Shown: positions 52,696 to 60,519 of the stretch, in pieces | Numbering within the stretch: the stretch's first letter is position 1 | Layout of the letters: every line of letters begins with the position of its first letter | Assembly: GCF_002217355.1 (NCBI RefSeq) | Contig: NZ_MUHA01000007.1 | Coordinates: 307,519-371,518, forward strand | Source: Flavobacterium oncorhynchi | GTDB lineage: Bacteria; Bacteroidota; Bacteroidia; Flavobacteriales; Flavobacteriaceae | Direction of reading: 5' to 3' | Length of the DNA stretch: 64,000 bases | Program-made: the position numbers and the translations under genes | The notes under the pieces: model-generated | Told to the model about the DNA's origin: nothing | Seen by the model: only the letters and a program-made list of their open reading frames with translations | Database searches by the model: none

Positions 52696-53950
52696 AAAAT
52701 AAGGCAATGGATGTTGTGATAATAAAGAACAAAAATAACAAACTTATTTTTGGGATGATTTCTAGGAATGAAACGCTGCGCAATAAAACATCATAAAAAG
52801 CTTCTAATCCCCAATTCATAGGTGATGATTTGGCAATGATCTGCATGATTTTCGGCATGGCAAAAACAGGAACCCAAACACCGCCAATTGCCGCGAGAAT
52901 AATAACGCTCGTTGCTCCAAAAGGAGCCGATTGTTCTTGTGTACTGGCAACGGTTCCTAATAAAATTCCGAATCCAATGGCGGCGAAACCTGAAAATAAA
53001 GCAACCACACTCATTAATGCTAAATGTCCTTCGATGTTTAAAGAAGGCAATCCAATGGATGGAAATAAGAATACGGCAACGGCAACCATCATATAAAACT
53101 GAATCATACAGATGATCGAGTAGGTAATGGTTTTTCCGATTATCACAACTAAATTAGAAACGGGATTGGTTCTTAATCGAACGAAAGTTCCCTGCGATTT
53201 TTCTTTTACAATATTAATGGATAACGGAATTACAATAAAAAATATCGCAAAAAGCGTCCAAGCTGGAACGTTATGCTGTACAGAATTTGGACGAACTTCT
53301 TTGTTGTTTATTCTCGGAATTATTTCTTTGAAAGAAATGAAGCTTTTTTGCTCGAAGTCGGCATTTCCTCCTAATTGATTTTGGAAAGTGGTGTAAATAG
53401 ATTTGGTTTCGATTTGCGAAATCATTTTGTCGATCGAACTCATGACCGCATTTTTAAAACTCATTTGAACCGCTGGATCAAAATACAGTTTTACTTCCTT
53501 TTCTTTTATTATTCGCTGCGGTTCACTCGCTGCAGTACTATCAGTCATGCCTAAACTGCTGACAATTTTCTCGACATTTTGATCTACTTTGGCTTGTAAA
53601 TCAGAACTTAAATCTTTTGGAATTACAATAGCCAGTTGAAATTTTCCTTTGTAAACATTTTCTCTGGCAATATCTTCTGTAATCGTTTTATTGTCGATTT
53701 GTGTAACAACGCTGAATAAATCGCTTTTTTCTAAATTATCAAAAACAGTTTTTGATACCGAACCTTTATCATTATCGACTAATAAAATCGGAATTTTAGA
53801 ATCGCTGACTTTTTTAAAAGTACTGTCTTGAATTAATGTAACGGTAATGACCAAAACTAATGGCATTATAAATAGAATAATCAACCCGCCTAAATCTCGT
53901 TTAAGGAGTAAAAATTCTTTTACGACAGACATCCAAATTTTATACATCAT
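52670..53950 (-). CDS. ABC-2 type exporter permease
   Basis: The 426-residue protein has one N-terminal membrane helix (about 18-40), a large extracytoplasmic domain to about residue 225, and five more helices, the ABC-2/DrrB/YhiH layout. Its start overlaps the end of the ATPase gene by 11 bases. The pair could export the resorcinol part or the finished pigment across the inner membrane, next to the MMPL exporter at 38246. Confidence 0.87.
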   Translation of the reverse strand: MMYKIWMSVVKEFLLLKRDLGGLIILFIMPLVLVITVTLIQDSTFKKVSDSKIPILLVDNDKGSVSKTVFDNLEKSDLFSVVTQIDNKTITEDIARENVYKGKFQLAIVIPKDLSSDLQAKVDQNVEKIVSSLGMTDSTAASEPQRIIKEKEVKLYFDPAVQMSFKNAVMSSIDKMISQIETKSIYTTFQNQLGGNADFEQKSFISFKEIIPRINNKEVRPNSVQHNVPAWTLFAIFFIVIPLSINIVKEKSQGTFVRLRTNPVSNLVVIIGKTITYSIICMIQFYMMVAVAVFLFPSIGLPSLNIEGHLALMSVVALFSGFAAIGFGILLGTVASTQEQSAPFGATSVIILAAIGGVWVPVFAMPKIMQIIAKSSPMNWGLEAFYDVLLRSVSFLEIIPKISLLFLFFIITTSIALFYDKKKRTV

Positions 53951-54692
53951 CTCTCAAGTCTTTACCGGTTAATGAAATAAAAACGTCTTCAAGATTTCGA
54001 GCATCTTTTGTTGATTCAATTAAAATTGAAGGTGTGTTTTGCGCATAAATTCGACCTTGGTCTAAAATAGCAATGTTGGTGCAGAAATCTTCGGCTTCAG
54101 CCAAATGATGTGAAGTATAAATAATCGTTGTTCCGTTTTGGTTCAACACTTTCAGATATTCTATAATGGCATTTTTAGAATGAACATCAACGCCAACGGT
54201 TGGTTCGTCTAGAAATAAAACTTTTGGTTTATGCAGAATCCCGGCAATTAAATTGACACGGCGTTTCATTCCGCCAGAGAAAGTTTCAACTCGTTTATCG
54301 GCAAATTTTAACAAACCCAAAAGGTCTAAAGTTTCGATTACTTTATCTTTTAAATCAGAGCCTTTTAAACCGTACATACTTCCAAAATAATGAAGATTTT
54401 CTCTTGCGGTAAGAGTAGGATATAAGGCATATTCTTGCGGAACAACTCCTATAATTTTTTTAATTTTTGAAGAATGATTGGCATAGTTTAAACCATCAAT
54501 TGTAAAATGTCCTGAAGTTGGTTTTACCAATCCGCAGAGCATTGAAATTAAGGTTGTTTTTCCGGCGCCGTTTGGACCTAGTAAACCAAAAATTTCTCCT
54601 TCATTTATAGCCAGCGAAACATTGTTCAAAGAAAACTGGTCGGCATCTTTGTACTTTTTCGAAAGGGATTCTATTTTAATTATAGATTGCAA
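53940..54692 (-). CDS. ABC transporter ATP-binding protein of the pigment cluster
   Basis: The 250-residue ATPase has Walker A GPNGAGKTT at residues 39-47, signature FSGGMKRR, Walker B VLFLDEPTVGVD and the switch histidine in YTSHHLAEAE. These are canonical for ABC-2 type exporters. It lies six bases after the BtrH-like gene and overlaps its permease. Substrate inferred from context only. Confidence 0.92.
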   Translation of the reverse strand: MQSIIKIESLSKKYKDADQFSLNNVSLAINEGEIFGLLGPNGAGKTTLISMLCGLVKPTSGHFTIDGLNYANHSSKIKKIIGVVPQEYALYPTLTARENLHYFGSMYGLKGSDLKDKVIETLDLLGLLKFADKRVETFSGGMKRRVNLIAGILHKPKVLFLDEPTVGVDVHSKNAIIEYLKVLNQNGTTIIYTSHHLAEAEDFCTNIAILDQGRIYAQNTPSILIESTKDARNLEDVFISLTGKDLRDDV

Positions 54693-54698
54693 AATATC

Positions 54699-55697
54699 TT
54701 AGCTGATGGCTTTTTTTAATTTTTTGAAAAAGATTTCTTCTCTATTGGCAATGTCTAGAAGCTCATCGGCAATGGTATTGTAAGCGTCTTCTTTGGCACT
54801 TCTGTTTTTATAAATTCGTGAAGCTTCAACAGCAAAATCGCGCCAAGAATCGCCAATTTTTGTCATTTCTTTAGAAAGCGTTTTAAGTTCTTCATTGTTT
54901 AGAATAACTGAAGCTTCTTGTAAAAATGCGGCATAAATAAAACGAAAACCTCCGCCGCCGGTTCCAATTTCTTCCTGCATACGAACCATTTGTGCCAAGT
55001 AATGATTGGCTTTTTTGGTACCGTGTTTTACAGGCCATTTTCTAATTTGCTTAGATACGAATTTGATTCCGCGAACACCCACAATTGGCATTGGCGCAAG
55101 CATATCTCTGCAAGTGTTTTTTATTCCTTTAATGATGGCACTTTTTAAATCAACATCTTTTGGAATTTGAATTGGATAATACATTTGTCCGCGGGGCGCA
55201 AAAGCTCCTTTTGCAAAACGTACTTTATCTAATTCATCATGTGTTAAAGTGGTTACGGTTTCCATAACAGGATCGCTGATCAAATAGTCTTTTTCGGTTT
55301 TTCCGTAAACCACTAAATTGTGTGCATTGAAATGAAAACGGTATTCGTCAGGGAAATAACTTAAATTATAAACGCCTACTTGTAATCCGGTTGGAATATT
55401 ATTTTTTAAATTTTCATCAAGTGCTTTGTTTGCATTTGCTGTTGACGAAAATTTTTGTCTTTTAATTTTAAGATTTAAACGGGTTGCGACTTTATTAAAA
55501 ATTTGTCCCGGTAAAGTTCTATAGCTGATTGCTGGTGCGTAATTAACCTTTATAAAAGGTAAATACACAAAGAAAAGTCCTGAACCGATACCAAAAACCA
55601 TTGGTTCGCTTATGTTGAGTCCGTTGTTTTTTAACAGATTCGATGCTACTCCATTTTCACAGTGAGCAGATTGGTGATGTGTAAAAGTGACTTGCAT
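54699..55697 (-). CDS. BtrH N-terminal domain acyltransferase-like protein
   Basis: The 332-residue protein opens with HHQSAHCENGVASNLL, where Cys13 is the likely nucleophile of the papain-like BtrH_N domain. HNLVVYG (His126) and ISDPV (Asp142) complete a Cys-His-Asp set. A second, helical domain (about 190-332) follows, as in DUF4872. BtrH of butirosin synthesis moves an acyl group from an ACP to an amine. By analogy this protein may take the polyene from its ACP and place it on the dialkylresorcinol, but that is inference. Its ATG shares one base with the stop of the 134-residue gene, so both are made together. Confidence 0.83.
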   Translation of the reverse strand: MQVTFTHHQSAHCENGVASNLLKNNGLNISEPMVFGIGSGLFFVYLPFIKVNYAPAISYRTLPGQIFNKVATRLNLKIKRQKFSSTANANKALDENLKNNIPTGLQVGVYNLSYFPDEYRFHFNAHNLVVYGKTEKDYLISDPVMETVTTLTHDELDKVRFAKGAFAPRGQMYYPIQIPKDVDLKSAIIKGIKNTCRDMLAPMPIVGVRGIKFVSKQIRKWPVKHGTKKANHYLAQMVRMQEEIGTGGGGFRFIYAAFLQEASVILNNEELKTLSKEMTKIGDSWRDFAVEASRIYKNRSAKEDAYNTIADELLDIANREEIFFKKLKKAIS

Positions 55698-56101
55698 TAA
55701 TCTGTTTTAAAGTTTTTTAATTCGGATACTGAAATACTAAAAGCATCAGCATATTTTTTCAAAATAGAATCGCTTAATTTGGCAAAAACAGCAGGTTTAA
55801 AATGTCTTTTTACACGCCATTTCCACATTCCTACGTAGCTTGACAAAATGGTAAGATCCATTTTATTGAGTTCCATATAATAAGAAATCGGACTTACTTC
55901 GCCAGTTTTAACTTGTTGTTTAGCTTCGGCAATACGTTCGTTTATTTCGTCGATAGAATTTGATAATGCAATTGTTTTGGGTTCCCAACCTGTACTTAAG
56001 GTTGTGGTATAATTGCCGTTTTCATCAGTCGCGTATAAAAGCTCTTTAACGTTGTTTTTGGTTAAGTTACTTTTATCTTGTGGTACATTTTCTTTTTCCA
56101 T
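55697..56101 (-). CDS. unrecognised small protein coupled to the BtrH-like gene
   Basis: I do not recognise this 134-residue protein. It has no signal peptide or membrane segment. The N-terminal 40 residues are polar (KSNLTKNNVKELLYATDENG), followed by a helix-rich region with MWKWRVKRHFKPAVFAKLSD and a C-terminal helix pair. One shared base with the BtrH-like gene argues for a joint complex. It could be a partner or substrate-recognition subunit of the acyltransferase. Nothing suggests a catalytic site. Confidence 0.6.
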   Translation of the reverse strand: MEKENVPQDKSNLTKNNVKELLYATDENGNYTTTLSTGWEPKTIALSNSIDEINERIAEAKQQVKTGEVSPISYYMELNKMDLTILSSYVGMWKWRVKRHFKPAVFAKLSDSILKKYADAFSISVSELKNFKTD

Positions 56102-56125
56102 GACATTTATCGTTTCTATTGGGAT

Positions 56126-56590
56126 TTATTCTGGAACCGAAATTGTTTTTTGAATGAATAAATTAATTTCGCATTCTAAGAGCAGTTGTTCGTCGAGTAA
56201 ACTTTTGCAGCTCATTGTGCATAAAGTATAATCGTCGCCGGCAAATTTCGAAATTAAATTTGCTCTGGTAATTATAGTGTCGCCGGCTTTTGGCAGTGAA
56301 TGAATTTTTGCATTTTTTAAGGCGCTGATAAATCCAATTACATTTACGTTTTCATTTTCTGTTCCGTCTTCTTCAAAAAAATATTTTTTCCCAACAATTG
56401 CGGAGCAGGTTTGTGCTGTGTTTTCGATTAAACCAGCTTCTGTAAAAATAGTATCGGCAACAAAAATATTGTCTTCTTTTATCAAAAAAGTGGTTTCTAC
56501 AAAGTTGGCATCTATATCCAAAATCAAATCTACCATAAGCATTGGTGCTCGGTGCGGCAGATAATTTTGTATGTCAACTCCAGTATTCAA
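56126..56590 (-). CDS. hot-dog 3-hydroxyacyl-ACP dehydratase (ApeP-like)
   Basis: The 154-residue protein has the FabA/FabZ-like opening LPHRAPMLMVDLI (His13) and the helix EAGLIENTAQ carrying a glutamate at the usual catalytic place, but not the GHFPG loop of FabZ. It is similar to its downstream neighbour at 56599-57036. Two such proteins may form a heterodimer, as proposed for aryl polyene dehydratases. It is eight bases from its neighbour. Confidence 0.82.
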   Translation of the reverse strand: MNTGVDIQNYLPHRAPMLMVDLILDIDANFVETTFLIKEDNIFVADTIFTEAGLIENTAQTCSAIVGKKYFFEEDGTENENVNVIGFISALKNAKIHSLPKAGDTIITRANLISKFAGDDYTLCTMSCKSLLDEQLLLECEINLFIQKTISVPE

Positions 56591-56598
56591 TTTTTATA

Positions 56599-57036
56599 TT
56601 ATTTGGCTAAAACGGTTTTCATTTGTCCGTTTGCAATTTCTTCATTGTTTAATTTGGTAACAATATTCACTAAAGTGATACCTGCAAATTCTTGTAAAAT
56701 GGTAACTTCAGATTGAATAGAATCGTTAATCTGTGGCAGTTTTTTAATTTCAATTTCTTTAATAGAACCAATATATCCAGTCGGTGCAGTTTCGTTTCTT
56801 AAAAAAAACTGATAACCGGTATGCAAGGCAACAGATTGTGCCATGTGTTCGATTAAACCTGCTTCTAGAAAAATATTGTTTTCGGCAAAAATGTTATCGT
56901 TCTGAATTGTTAAACCCGAAATCAAAGAAGTTTCGGTATAAGAATACATTGCATCAACCATTACAAAAGGAAACTTTTGAGGCAATAAATTTTCGACCGT
57001 TTCTTTTTCTAAAAGTGCTGTTGTTTCCATTAGCAA
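56599..57036 (-). CDS. hot-dog 3-hydroxyacyl-ACP dehydratase, paralogue
   Basis: The 145-residue paralogue reads LPQKFPFVMVDAMY where its partner has LPHRAP, so the conserved histidine is replaced by glutamine, while the EAGLIEHMAQS helix keeps the glutamate. This looks like a dehydratase pair in which one member has lost a key residue. The gene overlaps the end of darB by seven bases, placing it in the resorcinol-polyene operon. Confidence 0.82.
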   Translation of the reverse strand: MLMETTALLEKETVENLLPQKFPFVMVDAMYSYTETSLISGLTIQNDNIFAENNIFLEAGLIEHMAQSVALHTGYQFFLRNETAPTGYIGSIKEIEIKKLPQINDSIQSEVTILQEFAGITLVNIVTKLNNEEIANGQMKTVLAK

Positions 57037-58163
57037 ACTGTTAAATAAGCGTAGGCAAAAGAGAATCTTCCGCTTTCTGGAACTGATAAAAGAATTTTGT
57101 CTCCTTTTTTCAAGTTTCCTGAATTCATTAATTCTTCTAAAGCTAAATATATTGAGGCAGAACCTACGTTACCAACTCTAGAAAGATTCATGAACCATTT
57201 ATCATCATTCATTCCGATACCTCTTTCATTTAATCCTTTTTTTAATCCTTCAACAAAAAAGTTAGAAGAAACGTGAGGAATAAAATAAGTGATATCGTCA
57301 GATTTAATATTGTTTTTATCCATGGCATCTTTCATGCTTTCTGCGCCTTTAGAAAGGATAAATTCGTCTAATAATTTTACATCTTGTTTGATGGCAAAAA
57401 CAGATTCGTTCAACCATTGTTCTGGTGCGTAATCGCTCCATGATTTGATTTCGCCGTTTTCTAATTTATCACCTCCTGCATACATGCATGTTTCTAGTTC
57501 GTATGCATACGAAAAAGCTTCCATCCATTCTATTTTTAGAGAAATCGGACCTCTTGGTTTATTTTCTAATAAAAAAGCGCCGGCACCGTCAGAAAGCATC
57601 CATCTTAAAAAGTCTTTTTTGAAAGCTATGATGGGCTGTTCTTCTAGATTTTTTAAGTTTTCGGCTTCGTGATTGTATTTTTGGGCATTCAGCCAGGTTG
57701 AAACTTTTTCTGATCCTGTACAGATTGCATTTTTTGAATTTCCAGATTTTATAGAAAGAAAACCAAATTTTAATGAATTCATTCCGGCACAACAAACACC
57801 TGTTGAAGAGTTTAGTTCTACCGATTTGTTTTTTAAGAGACCATGAACCATGGCAGCGTGCGAAGGCAGGAATATATCAGGAGTTGAGGTTCCGCACGAA
57901 AGTACTTCTAGATCCTGAGATGTAAAGTTTTCGTCGAACAACGGTAAAATAGCATTTCGTGTTAATTCGGCATTACTGTGTGTACTTTTTCCTGTTTTGT
58001 CAACAGCGTAATAACGGCTTGTAATTTTGTTGTTGCGCAAAATAATACGTCTTGCTTTTGAGGCAGTATCGTTGATAAGGCCTAAATAGGCTTCCATTTC
58101 ATCATTCGAAACAGCTTCATTTGGCAAATATTTTGCAGCTTTAGTGATATATACTTCAAACAT
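57030..58163 (-). CDS. darB: DarB-like ketosynthase (KAS III family) for dialkylresorcinol/cyclohexanedione formation
   Basis: The 377-residue KAS III-type enzyme has the active-site segment TGVCCAGMNS (Cys124/Cys125), His in YFIPHVSSNF and Asn in SRVGNVGSAS. DarB enzymes condense a beta-ketoacyl thioester with a second acyl unit and cyclise it to a 1,3-cyclohexanedione that becomes the resorcinol ring. The neighbouring flavodoxin-like gene is the matching DarA. It lies 16 bases after darA and overlaps the dehydratase gene by seven. Confidence 0.88.
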   Translation of the reverse strand: MFEVYITKAAKYLPNEAVSNDEMEAYLGLINDTASKARRIILRNNKITSRYYAVDKTGKSTHSNAELTRNAILPLFDENFTSQDLEVLSCGTSTPDIFLPSHAAMVHGLLKNKSVELNSSTGVCCAGMNSLKFGFLSIKSGNSKNAICTGSEKVSTWLNAQKYNHEAENLKNLEEQPIIAFKKDFLRWMLSDGAGAFLLENKPRGPISLKIEWMEAFSYAYELETCMYAGGDKLENGEIKSWSDYAPEQWLNESVFAIKQDVKLLDEFILSKGAESMKDAMDKNNIKSDDITYFIPHVSSNFFVEGLKKGLNERGIGMNDDKWFMNLSRVGNVGSASIYLALEELMNSGNLKKGDKILLSVPESGRFSFAYAYLTVC

Positions 58164-58179
58164 AATCTAATTTAGTATG

Positions 58180-59082
58180 CTAAACTCCTTGATAATATTG
58201 AGTTTCTCTTTTTATGGTTTTTAACTTAAATGGGTAGGAAATAAGGTGCAATATATACACTATTGGTGAGATTAACCAAATCGCAAGGAATAAATAAACA
58301 TTAAATACTTTTAGAAGCAGTTTTCGGTTTTTTTGATTTTTATAAATGAGGTTTGACCATTTATTAAAAATTTTATTAGCTGTTTTGTCTACGGTCACTA
58401 AATAGGGACTGATTTTTACGGCGCCGTTTGCGACTAATTTTGGTTGTAGATCATTTAAACTGTTTGTTTTTAGATCTGTAAGTATTATTTCTCCAAACTT
58501 TGGAGATTCCTGAATGTCTTTTTCTGAAACTCCTGGAAGCGGAAAAATTCCTAAGTATTTTTTCTTAACGCCAGAGAACATCCATTCTACGATTGTAATA
58601 ACGCTGATTAAGTTTCCTACACGATCTACTAGAGCAACGTTTCCTACTAATTGTGCATTGGCTTCTTTAAGCAGGGTTTTGATTTTTTCCTGCGCCATTA
58701 TCCACATATTTCGTGAACCGCTAATGGTGATTACGGGTGTATTGTTTAGAATTTTTTTTGCTTCGCTGCTTTTCAAAAAAGAGTTAATAGGAATGGAAGG
58801 CGATAAATACCAAACTTGATAATTGAAAAGCACCAGGTCGAATTTTGTATTTAGAATATCTTCTGGAACTGGTTTTAGAGCGGTTGGAATCTGTAAAAAT
58901 GATTCTGGAAAGGCATCAAAAAAAGAATCCTTATTCCAAGGAAAAGGAAAAGGTTTTTCTAGTTGTATTTGATAAAAAGTTACATCTATTTCCTCTGAAT
59001 CTAAAAATGGTTTTGCAATGTTTTGTGCAATACTTTCTAATTGTCCTGATTGAGTATAATAAATAACGAGAACTTTTTTCAT
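58180..59082 (-). CDS. darA: DarA-like flavodoxin-fold aromatase of dialkylresorcinol synthesis
   Basis: The 300-residue protein begins with a flavodoxin-type FMN site, VLVIYYTQSGQLESIAQ, with Thr10-Gln-Ser-Gly13 holding the phosphate. The second half adds a region ending in a membrane helix (about residues 262-290: NVYLFLAIWLISPIVYIL). Proteins annotated as dialkylresorcinol condensing enzyme DarA match this layout, and DarA is thought to oxidise the cyclohexanedione to the aromatic ring. A clear promoter element lies at 59109-59116, so darA heads the operon to darB, the dehydratases, the BtrH-like gene and the exporter. Confidence 0.87.
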   Translation of the reverse strand: MKKVLVIYYTQSGQLESIAQNIAKPFLDSEEIDVTFYQIQLEKPFPFPWNKDSFFDAFPESFLQIPTALKPVPEDILNTKFDLVLFNYQVWYLSPSIPINSFLKSSEAKKILNNTPVITISGSRNMWIMAQEKIKTLLKEANAQLVGNVALVDRVGNLISVITIVEWMFSGVKKKYLGIFPLPGVSEKDIQESPKFGEIILTDLKTNSLNDLQPKLVANGAVKISPYLVTVDKTANKIFNKWSNLIYKNQKNRKLLLKVFNVYLFLAIWLISPIVYILHLISYPFKLKTIKRETQYYQGV

Positions 59083-59108
59083 TTGGGTTGATTGGCTATG
59101 GTTGCGAA

Positions 59109-59116
59109 CAAAAATA
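59109..59116 (-). promoter_or_regulatory. -7 promoter element for the darA operon
   Basis: The minus strand reads TATTTTTG, an exact TAnnTTTG match, 26 bases before the darA ATG at 59082. It is the clearest promoter signal found inside the pigment cluster. Confidence 0.65.
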
Positions 59117-59224
59117 AGTAATTTTATTTAAACGAATTTTCTTGTTTAATGTTTCGTTTTATAAGTTTTTTTTGATGTGGATTTATGGCGGGTTTTTAAT
59201 CTCGCAGAACACTTTAAAGCACGG

Positions 59225-59355
59225 TTTGTCATTTCGACGAAGGAGAAATCTTCGCAAGTAGCTCCGTTCCTATAAGCCAATCTTTGTGGAGCTCATCGTA
59301 GAGATTTGCTTCGCCTGTTCACTATCGCTTGGGTCTCCTTTGTCGAAATGACAAA
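59225..59355. repeat. flavobacterial intergenic inverted-repeat element
   Basis: GTCATTTCGACGAAGGAG (59228-59245) has its complement at 59335-59352 with one mismatch, and TTT/AAA extend the pair on each side (59225, 59355). Inner words AGCTCC and GGAGCT also pair. It fills the centre of the 304-base gap between the darA operon and the next gene, which holds no coding frame. Confidence 0.75.
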
Positions 59356-59386
59356 AATGAGAAAAAACCTGCTTGATTTTTACAAA

Positions 59387-60265
59387 TTATGATAAATCAT
59401 TCCAAAAATCGAAATAATTAAACCATTGAAGCGGATATTTTTTTAAGATATTTTCTACGCTGGTTACATACTCTTTCAAGAGTGCTTTTTCGTCACGATG
59501 TTTAACTGTGGCTTCTCTTGCATATAAATGATAATGCAGATTTGGCTCTTTCATAACATAAACAAATACTACAGGAACTTTTAGTCTTGAAGCGATTAAA
59601 AATGGTCCTGCAGGAAAGCTGGCTTCTTTGCCTAAAATGTTTTCTGAAAGTGATTTTGTTCCTTCAAAGTAGCGATCTCCCGTAAAGCAGACTAATTCGT
59701 TATTGGCTAAAGCTGCATTAATCTCAAAAATATGAGACAAATCGTCTTTAATGATGATGAATTTTACGGTTGGTTTTTGAGTAACGCTTGCTAGATAATT
59801 TTTAATAGCAGAATGCTCTAAGTCTGTTGTGACTAAATTAATTTGAAAATTAAGATCGATGTCGCCTAGAAAATGTTCTGCGATTTCAAAATTTCCAACA
59901 TGAGCGCTGATTAAAACACCGCCTTTTTTTTCGGCTAAAAGTTTTTTCAGCGCTTCGATTCCGTCAAACTCATAGGTGAATTTGTTTCGCATTCCTGCCG
60001 AAATGGAAATTTTATCAATAATGGTCTGTCCAAAAGTATAGTAACTTTTGAAAACCATTTTTTTTGATTTAAAATAAGAATAGTTGAGTCTTTCTTTAAA
60101 GTAATAAAAAATAGCACGATTGCTTTTTCTTAAAAACAGAAAGTAATAAGAGGCAACAAAATAAAGCAGGACATAAGCAGACTTTATACCCGCTTTTTTT
60201 ATCAAAAAAACGAATATTCTATAACCTAAAACAGTTCCTTTTGATTTGCCATCCCATTGACTCAT
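59387..60265 (-). CDS. LpxL-like lysophospholipid/lipid A-type acyltransferase
   Basis: The 292-residue protein has an N-terminal membrane helix (about 30-47) and the HX4E catalytic pair of LpxL/HtrB acyltransferases, HVGNFE (His122, Glu127), then GDRYFEG. Such acyltransferases move a chain from acyl-ACP to a lipid or sugar hydroxyl. In aryl polyene clusters homologues attach the polyene or an extra acyl chain to the lipid end. It could be an alternative candidate for joining the polyene to another molecule. Its start shares a base with the ACP stop. Confidence 0.83.
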   Translation of the reverse strand: MSQWDGKSKGTVLGYRIFVFLIKKAGIKSAYVLLYFVASYYFLFLRKSNRAIFYYFKERLNYSYFKSKKMVFKSYYTFGQTIIDKISISAGMRNKFTYEFDGIEALKKLLAEKKGGVLISAHVGNFEIAEHFLGDIDLNFQINLVTTDLEHSAIKNYLASVTQKPTVKFIIIKDDLSHIFEINAALANNELVCFTGDRYFEGTKSLSENILGKEASFPAGPFLIASRLKVPVVFVYVMKEPNLHYHLYAREATVKHRDEKALLKEYVTSVENILKKYPLQWFNYFDFWNDLS

Positions 60266-60519
60266 TAAGCTGTTTTGGCTTTTAATTTGGTTTCAATAAG
60301 GTCGTAGAAACTTTGAAAATCAGAAATTCCAACAAAATCTGCCTCAACTAGTTTTACACCAAAGTTAGATTCTATCGAAACTACTAAATCAACATAATCC
60401 AGACTGTCTAACCCAAGTGTGTTTTTTAAATTAGCATTTGGTTCAATGTCGTCATTGTCAACTTCAAATTCATCAACTAAAAAACCATTAATTCTTGCTA
60501 TAATCTCTTCTTTATTCAT
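60265..60519 (-). CDS. acyl carrier protein (second)
   Basis: The 84-residue ACP has the phosphopantetheine site GLDSLDYVDL with Ser39. It overlaps the ketosynthase gene by eight bases and the acyltransferase by one, forming a KS-ACP-acyltransferase unit. This tight arrangement suggests that the acyl chain built by the ketosynthase is handed on to the acyltransferase. Confidence 0.93.
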   Translation of the reverse strand: MNKEEIIARINGFLVDEFEVDNDDIEPNANLKNTLGLDSLDYVDLVVSIESNFGVKLVEADFVGISDFQSFYDLIETKLKAKTA

